A stretch of DNA of 7,513 nt, taken from the NCBI GenBank assembly GCA_003135315.1, contig PLBD01000178.1, positions 209 through 7,721 of the forward strand, in the 5' to 3' direction. Below the pieces are notes generated by a model. The model worked only from the letters and a program-made list of their open reading frames with translations. It was not told the DNA's origin and did no database searches. Below, piece by piece: positions 4,055 to 7,513 of the stretch (its first letter is position 1; the number at the start of each line of letters is the position of its first letter). This DNA is from Acidobacteriaceae bacterium (GTDB lineage: Bacteria; Acidobacteriota; Terriglobia; Terriglobales; Acidobacteriaceae). Position numbers and translations under genes: made by a program.

Positions 4055-6778
4055 CTACTCGAACAAGTGTTCCTTCACCAGCTTCTGCCCGGCGAGCGCG
4101 GTGTAGCATCCCCAAAGCGCCAATGCCGTGATGAGGGAAAAAACAAAAATCGGCGCTCCGATGTACCAACGGGAAAAGTCGGTGGTGCTGGGAACAACGG
4201 ACAGCAGGTCGGCGGTGAAGGCGCCAACCGCCAGGGCGATAAATCCGAAGCGCAGCACAACAAACGCAGCGATGCCGTAAATCGCCACCAAGGCAGGCAC
4301 CATCAGGAACAGATGATGTTCGCCGTAGGACTTGAGGACGGTCCAAAAAGCGACAAACACCAGCGCGGCCAGCCAGGGTTTGCGGAAGATCACACGGAAC
4401 ACGAACATCAGAAAAAAGAAGATCAGCGTGCCTTGTACAGAAGCCGCCGCGTGCGTGAGACAGCTACCGAGGACTATCCGTGGACCGAGCAGGAAAGCGG
4501 TGGAGGGAAAGTCAGGCTCGGCGCCTATGTGCTTCATTGCCAGGAGTAAGGCCGCAAGGATGAGACTCCAAACCATGCCGAGAATAACTCCGAAAAGAGC
4601 GTCGCGACCGACCAGTGGATCGCGAATGCGGCCAGCCATCAACCGCGTCCAGGAGATGATGGCATGCGGCCAGTGGCGGCGAATGTACGGTTCGATTGCC
4701 AGGTAAACGGTATAAGAAAGAAGGCCCATAAAGACCGCTCCGCTGGCGGCCAGTATAAAAAGTTCTAACGAGCCCAGGCTAGGTACCAAGTGTGCGGTAA
4801 AGATCCACACCAGCATCTGCAAGGCAACGATCAGCAGACCCAGGCGCAGTGCGCCGTCGGGATCGCTTTTCTGTCGCAGATAGTTACGGCGAGCCAGCCA
4901 CACCGCCCCTGCGAACAGGACGAGGAGAAAGAGGACGAGAAGAACCAGGGGCGCTTTGGATCTTGGATCATCGGCTGAGGGCATCCGATCGGGCTTGGTC
5001 CAATCGCTGATCAACTGGAAGAAGACCGGCTTCCCGCGCCAGCTCGCGGCCTCAACCCGCAATGGCATCGACGTGCCCGGCCAAACTCCCGTCCAGGCCG
5101 CACGCTGGTCGGAAGTGCCCAGAGAATTCCACATCGGCGCGGCGGAGTGAAATTGCGCCATGTCCAGGCCGGCCAATGTGAATAATGCCTTCCAGTCGTA
5201 AGGCTGCACCGAAGCGGGCGCGCTGTCCCTTTGCGGCGGCATGGCCGCGAAGCGCAAGAGCCGGCCCTGAGGATCGAGCGAAACATCCACCATGCCCGAC
5301 AGAGTGGGCGGCGGATCTTCAGGACTAACGAGGCCCGGGGTCAACAAGCTATTTTTGATCTCGGTGGCGATGAGGTAGTCAGGGCTTTGACGATGCCAGT
5401 AGGTCAGCAGTGCCGGGCGATTCGCGAGGACCTTGTTCCAGTCGGGATGTTCGCCCCCGGCGTGGTCGAGATGCTCGACGTAATCGTCGTCGAAGTAAAG
5501 CCCACTGACTGCGTCCACCGGCGGCGTGGAATACCCGAGTTGAAGCACGATGTCGCGAGCACGTTGTGTCAGCACCTCGGGTGAGTAAGGAATCTCCATT
5601 CTGGCCAGCCCATTGGTACGAGCGGTGAGCACGTACAACAGCGCCATTCCCGCCAGCACAAACGCCATCGACGCGAGGGCGATGGGTATGGGCAATCCCG
5701 CAGTCTCGCCAGCAGCGGCAACGACTTGAGGCGAAGGAGTTTCGCCCGCGGCGAGCGCCGCGGCAAGAGGGTCGCCACCGGGCAGCGCGGCCGCAACCAT
5801 CAGCGCAGAAGCAGGGCGTTTCTCGGGGTCAGGCTCCAGGCAATGCAGGATAGCGCGCTCCACTGCAGGATCCATGTCGCGCACCAGCGTCGACGGACGA
5901 TGCGGCGTGCTGTCCCGGCGCACGCGAATAATCTCTTCCAGTGTCTTGCCGTCGAACGCAGCTTTGCCGGTAAACAGCTCGTAAAGCACCAAGCCAAGCG
6001 AGTAGATATCACTACGGGCCGTGACCTCCTTGCCCGCAAGCTGCTCGGGGGCCATGTAGGCAGGCGTCCCACTACGCACGTCCTCGATCTCCTGCGCCAC
6101 ACCGGCCAGACCGAAATCCATGATGAGGACCTCGCCCCGCCCATCGAGCATGATGTTCGCCGGCTTCAGGTCGCGATGCAACACGCCTTTGTCATGCGCC
6201 GCGGCCACGCCGGCACAGATCTTACGGGCAATCTCGACGGCCTTGTCGGAGGGCAAGCGGCCAATGCGGCGCAGCAACGATGCCAGGTCTTCGCCGTCCA
6301 CGTATTCCATGGAGAGATAGACCTGGTTCTCGGCTTGTCCAATGTCGTAAACGCGGCAGACGTTGGGGTGCGAGATGCGGCGCGCGATGCGGACTTCATT
6401 GCGGAACCGCTCGAGAGTGTCTTCGTCGGTGATGGCCTCGGGCAGGAACTTCAGGGCGACCGATTGTCCGAGGGTGAGATCGTCGGCGCGAAAGACTTCG
6501 CCCATTCCTCCGCGGCCCAGCAACGCAATGATACGGTAGCGCTCGGCCAGAACTCTGCCGGGCGGAAACCGACCTTCGGTGCGGAACGCATGAGACGAAG
6601 GGCGTGATGAAGGAGGCTGTCGAGCTGGCGTTTGGATCCGATGGTCAGAGGCAACGGTAGCGGCCATCGTCGGAGCGTCGGAAGAGGCTGAGGAGGTTTT
6701 CTTCAGCCGGCTTCCACACTGCGCGCAGAAAGGCGAATCGACGACGATCTCTGACCCGCATGTCTCACATCGCTGCAT
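4055..6778 (-). CDS. Receptor-like Ser/Thr protein kinase with zinc ribbon and polytopic C-terminus
   Basis: A 907-residue membrane kinase. Residues 4-21 form a CxxC...CxxC zinc ribbon, followed by a Ser/Pro-rich linker (28-75). The Hanks-type kinase domain (81-333) is complete: glycine loop GRGGMGEV (88-95), Lys110, Glu128, HRDLKPAN (201-208, catalytic Asp203), DFG (221-223), APE (243-245). One helix (364-384) leads to a tryptophan-rich extracytoplasmic region (387-608), then about nine helices (near 609-629, 644-664, 671-694, 727-747, 776-797, 802-817, 823-842, 844-862, 872-895). The loop 696-726 is rich in arginine (EPYIRRHWP...GRIRDPLVGRD). It is presumably a signal-transducing kinase; substrates and signal are unknown. 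The fold beyond 609 is unidentified, and I see no CPBP protease motifs. ATG 6778 is preferred over GTG 6796, which adds six residues. It lies downstream of gltX on the same strand. Confidence 0.9.
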   Translation of the reverse strand: MQRCETCGSEIVVDSPFCAQCGSRLKKTSSASSDAPTMAATVASDHRIQTPARQPPSSRPSSHAFRTEGRFPPGRVLAERYRIIALLGRGGMGEVFRADDLTLGQSVALKFLPEAITDEDTLERFRNEVRIARRISHPNVCRVYDIGQAENQVYLSMEYVDGEDLASLLRRIGRLPSDKAVEIARKICAGVAAAHDKGVLHRDLKPANIMLDGRGEVLIMDFGLAGVAQEIEDVRSGTPAYMAPEQLAGKEVTARSDIYSLGLVLYELFTGKAAFDGKTLEEIIRVRRDSTPHRPSTLVRDMDPAVERAILHCLEPDPEKRPASALMVAAALPGGDPLAAALAAGETPSPQVVAAAGETAGLPIPIALASMAFVLAGMALLYVLTARTNGLARMEIPYSPEVLTQRARDIVLQLGYSTPPVDAVSGLYFDDDYVEHLDHAGGEHPDWNKVLANRPALLTYWHRQSPDYLIATEIKNSLLTPGLVSPEDPPPTLSGMVDVSLDPQGRLLRFAAMPPQRDSAPASVQPYDWKALFTLAGLDMAQFHSAAPMWNSLGTSDQRAAWTGVWPGTSMPLRVEAASWRGKPVFFQLISDWTKPDRMPSADDPRSKAPLVLLVLFLLVLFAGAVWLARRNYLRQKSDPDGALRLGLLIVALQMLVWIFTAHLVPSLGSLELFILAASGAVFMGLLSYTVYLAIEPYIRRHWPHAIISWTRLMAGRIRDPLVGRDALFGVILGMVWSLILAALLLAMKHIGAEPDFPSTAFLLGPRIVLGSCLTHAAASVQGTLIFFFLMFVFRVIFRKPWLAALVFVAFWTVLKSYGEHHLFLMVPALVAIYGIAAFVVLRFGFIALAVGAFTADLLSVVPSTTDFSRWYIGAPIFVFSLITALALWGCYTALAGQKLVKEHLFE

Positions 6779-6788
6779 TGCAAATGGG

Positions 6789-6794
6789 CTCCCC
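6789..6794 (-). promoter_or_regulatory. Ribosome binding site deciding the kinase start
   Basis: On the minus strand GGGGAG (6794 down to 6789) lies ten bases before ATG 6778. The alternative GTG at 6796 overlaps this motif and has no purine-rich stretch of its own upstream. The spacing is slightly long, so the choice is probable rather than certain. Confidence 0.45.
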
Positions 6795-6801
6795 ACGAAA
6801 A

Positions 6802-6820
6802 CTGTAGAGGTATATTACAG
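6802..6820 (-). promoter_or_regulatory. Possible -10 element and small dyad upstream of the kinase gene
   Basis: Minus-strand TAATAT (6817 to 6812) resembles a sigma-70 -10 box about 33 bases before ATG 6778. It sits inside the dyad CTGTA (6802-6806) ... TACAG (6816-6820). I find no good -35 at the usual distance, so the promoter is weakly supported. The kinase could instead be read through from gltX. Confidence 0.25.
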
Positions 6821-6903
6821 CGGCTTGCAGTCTGAAGGTGGGCCGAGCATCCAGTTTGGGGACAAACGGATTGGCCAAGCGCTCTGTAGCGAGGCTTCTG
6901 TTC

Positions 6904-7513
6904 TTATTCGGCGCTGCCGGTGGGTATCTCTCTTGCACGCTTCAGCCTGGCAACGGTACGCTCCTGCCCCAGGTGCGCCATCACAGCGAACAGGCTGGGA
7001 GCCACTCCCTGTCCCGTAAGCGCCACGCGCGCGCCATTGATCAGCGCACCGGCCTTGACGTTCTTTTCCGCAGCGAAGTCGCGCAGCACCTGTTCTGTAG
7101 ACGCTTCAGAAAATTCCGTTGCCTTCTCGTAACGCGAGGCCAGTTCCACCAGCATTTCGCGCACAGCTTCCTCCTTAAGGAACTTCTGCACCGCGGCAGG
7201 GTCTGCCTCGAAGGAATCGCTGAAGTAGGCGCGAAACAGTTTGGCGAAGTCTCTGAGGTTTCGCGCCCGCGGCTTCACCAGTTCGACCGTTGACGCCATC
7301 GCCTCTTGGCTGGTCTGGAATGGAATGAGATCGGCCCTCTTCCACTCCTCTTCGATGAGCGGCAGCAACAGCGCGGAAGGCGTCGCGCGAAGGTACTCGG
7401 TGTTGAACCAGTCGAGCTTGGAGCGGTCGAAGATGGCGTTCGACTTCTGAATGCCGCTCAGGTCGAAGAGATCGATCAGCTCGCGGTCGTTCAGGATCTC
7501 TCGTGATGAATCC
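6904..7513 (-). CDS. gltX: Glutamyl-tRNA synthetase, C-terminal part (cut by window edge)
   Basis: Charges tRNA-Glu with glutamate in the cytoplasm. The window holds the last 202 codons; the frame is open from the right edge to TAA at 6904-6906. The first visible residues, ELIDLFDLSGIQKSNAIFD followed by KLDWFN, are the segment that in bacterial GluRS follows the KMSKR loop and opens the anticodon-binding region. The helical anticodon-binding domain follows, with the family's closing pattern GQERTVARLKRA. The catalytic Rossmann fold with HIGH and KMSKS motifs would lie outside the window to the right. An internal TTG at 7368 is not a start. No intrinsic terminator is evident between this stop and the kinase gene, so partial co-transcription is possible. 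I see no damage in this part. Confidence 0.95.
   Translation of the reverse strand, partial: DSSREILNDRELIDLFDLSGIQKSNAIFDRSKLDWFNTEYLRATPSALLLPLIEEEWKRADLIPFQTSQEAMASTVELVKPRARNLRDFAKLFRAYFSDSFEADPAAVQKFLKEEAVREMLVELASRYEKATEFSEASTEQVLRDFAAEKNVKAGALINGARVALTGQGVAPSLFAVMAHLGQERTVARLKRAREIPTGSAE

Noticed and set aside
4004..4549. Plus-strand open frame after the response regulator
   Set aside because: Shadow of the kinase's membrane helices; extremely polar and Lys/Gln-rich with no domain.
4055..4954. CPBP-type intramembrane protease domain in the kinase C-terminus
   Set aside because: The expected EExxxR and following FxxxH / HxxxN motifs are absent from the helices.
5726..6607. Plus-strand open frame of 293 codons
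   Set aside because: Antisense to the intact kinase domain; its histidine- and arginine-rich composition is typical of a shadow frame and there is no family motif.
6779..6796. GTG 6796 as kinase start
   Set aside because: No ribosome site upstream, whereas GGGGAG precedes ATG 6778; the zinc ribbon starts right after Met at 6778. Difference is only six residues.

Overview
The window looks like a moderately GC-rich bacterial chromosome, most likely Acidobacteriota (Terriglobia / Koribacter-like). I infer this from the large zinc-ribbon plus Ser/Thr kinase plus polytopic membrane protein, which I associate with that phylum, and from degenerate 7-bp repeats in the spacers. No rRNA or other phylogenetic marker is present except the 3' end of gltX, so the assignment is tentative.

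Left part, plus strand (1-4013): a regulatory spacer (1-158) carries a degenerate heptamer repeat and a 6-2-6 inverted repeat. It is followed by five genes in one direction: an ABC-2 type ATPase (159-1157), its permease (1159-1977), a 51-residue two-helix membrane protein (2115-2270), a DesK-family sensor histidine kinase (2288-3382) and a DesR-like NarL/LuxR response regulator (3387-4013). Three of the four junctions are tight (1, 17 and 4 nt). The exception is a 137-nt spacer after the permease that holds a strong GC hairpin and two inverted blocks of the same heptamer family. The simplest reading is a self-contained module: a membrane sensor and its regulator control an ATP-driven exporter or membrane-modifying transporter. 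The layout resembles Bacillus ABC/two-component loci such as yvfRSTU. No desaturase gene is in the window.

Right part, minus strand (7513-4055): the C-terminal third or so of glutamyl-tRNA synthetase (gltX) enters from the right edge and ends at 6904. About 125 nt further along comes a 907-residue receptor-like Ser/Thr kinase: zinc ribbon, kinase domain, one membrane helix, an extracytoplasmic domain of about 220 residues, then about nine membrane helices with no fold I can name. It converges on the response regulator gene across a 41-nt gap with no recognisable terminator.

There is no mobile element, CRISPR array or RNA gene that I can support, and no gene-free stretch longer than 300 bases. 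The points most worth a second look are the kinase's C-terminal membrane domain, the small membrane protein inside the transporter/two-component operon, the 57-70 inverted repeat as a candidate operator, and the heptamer repeats in two spacers.
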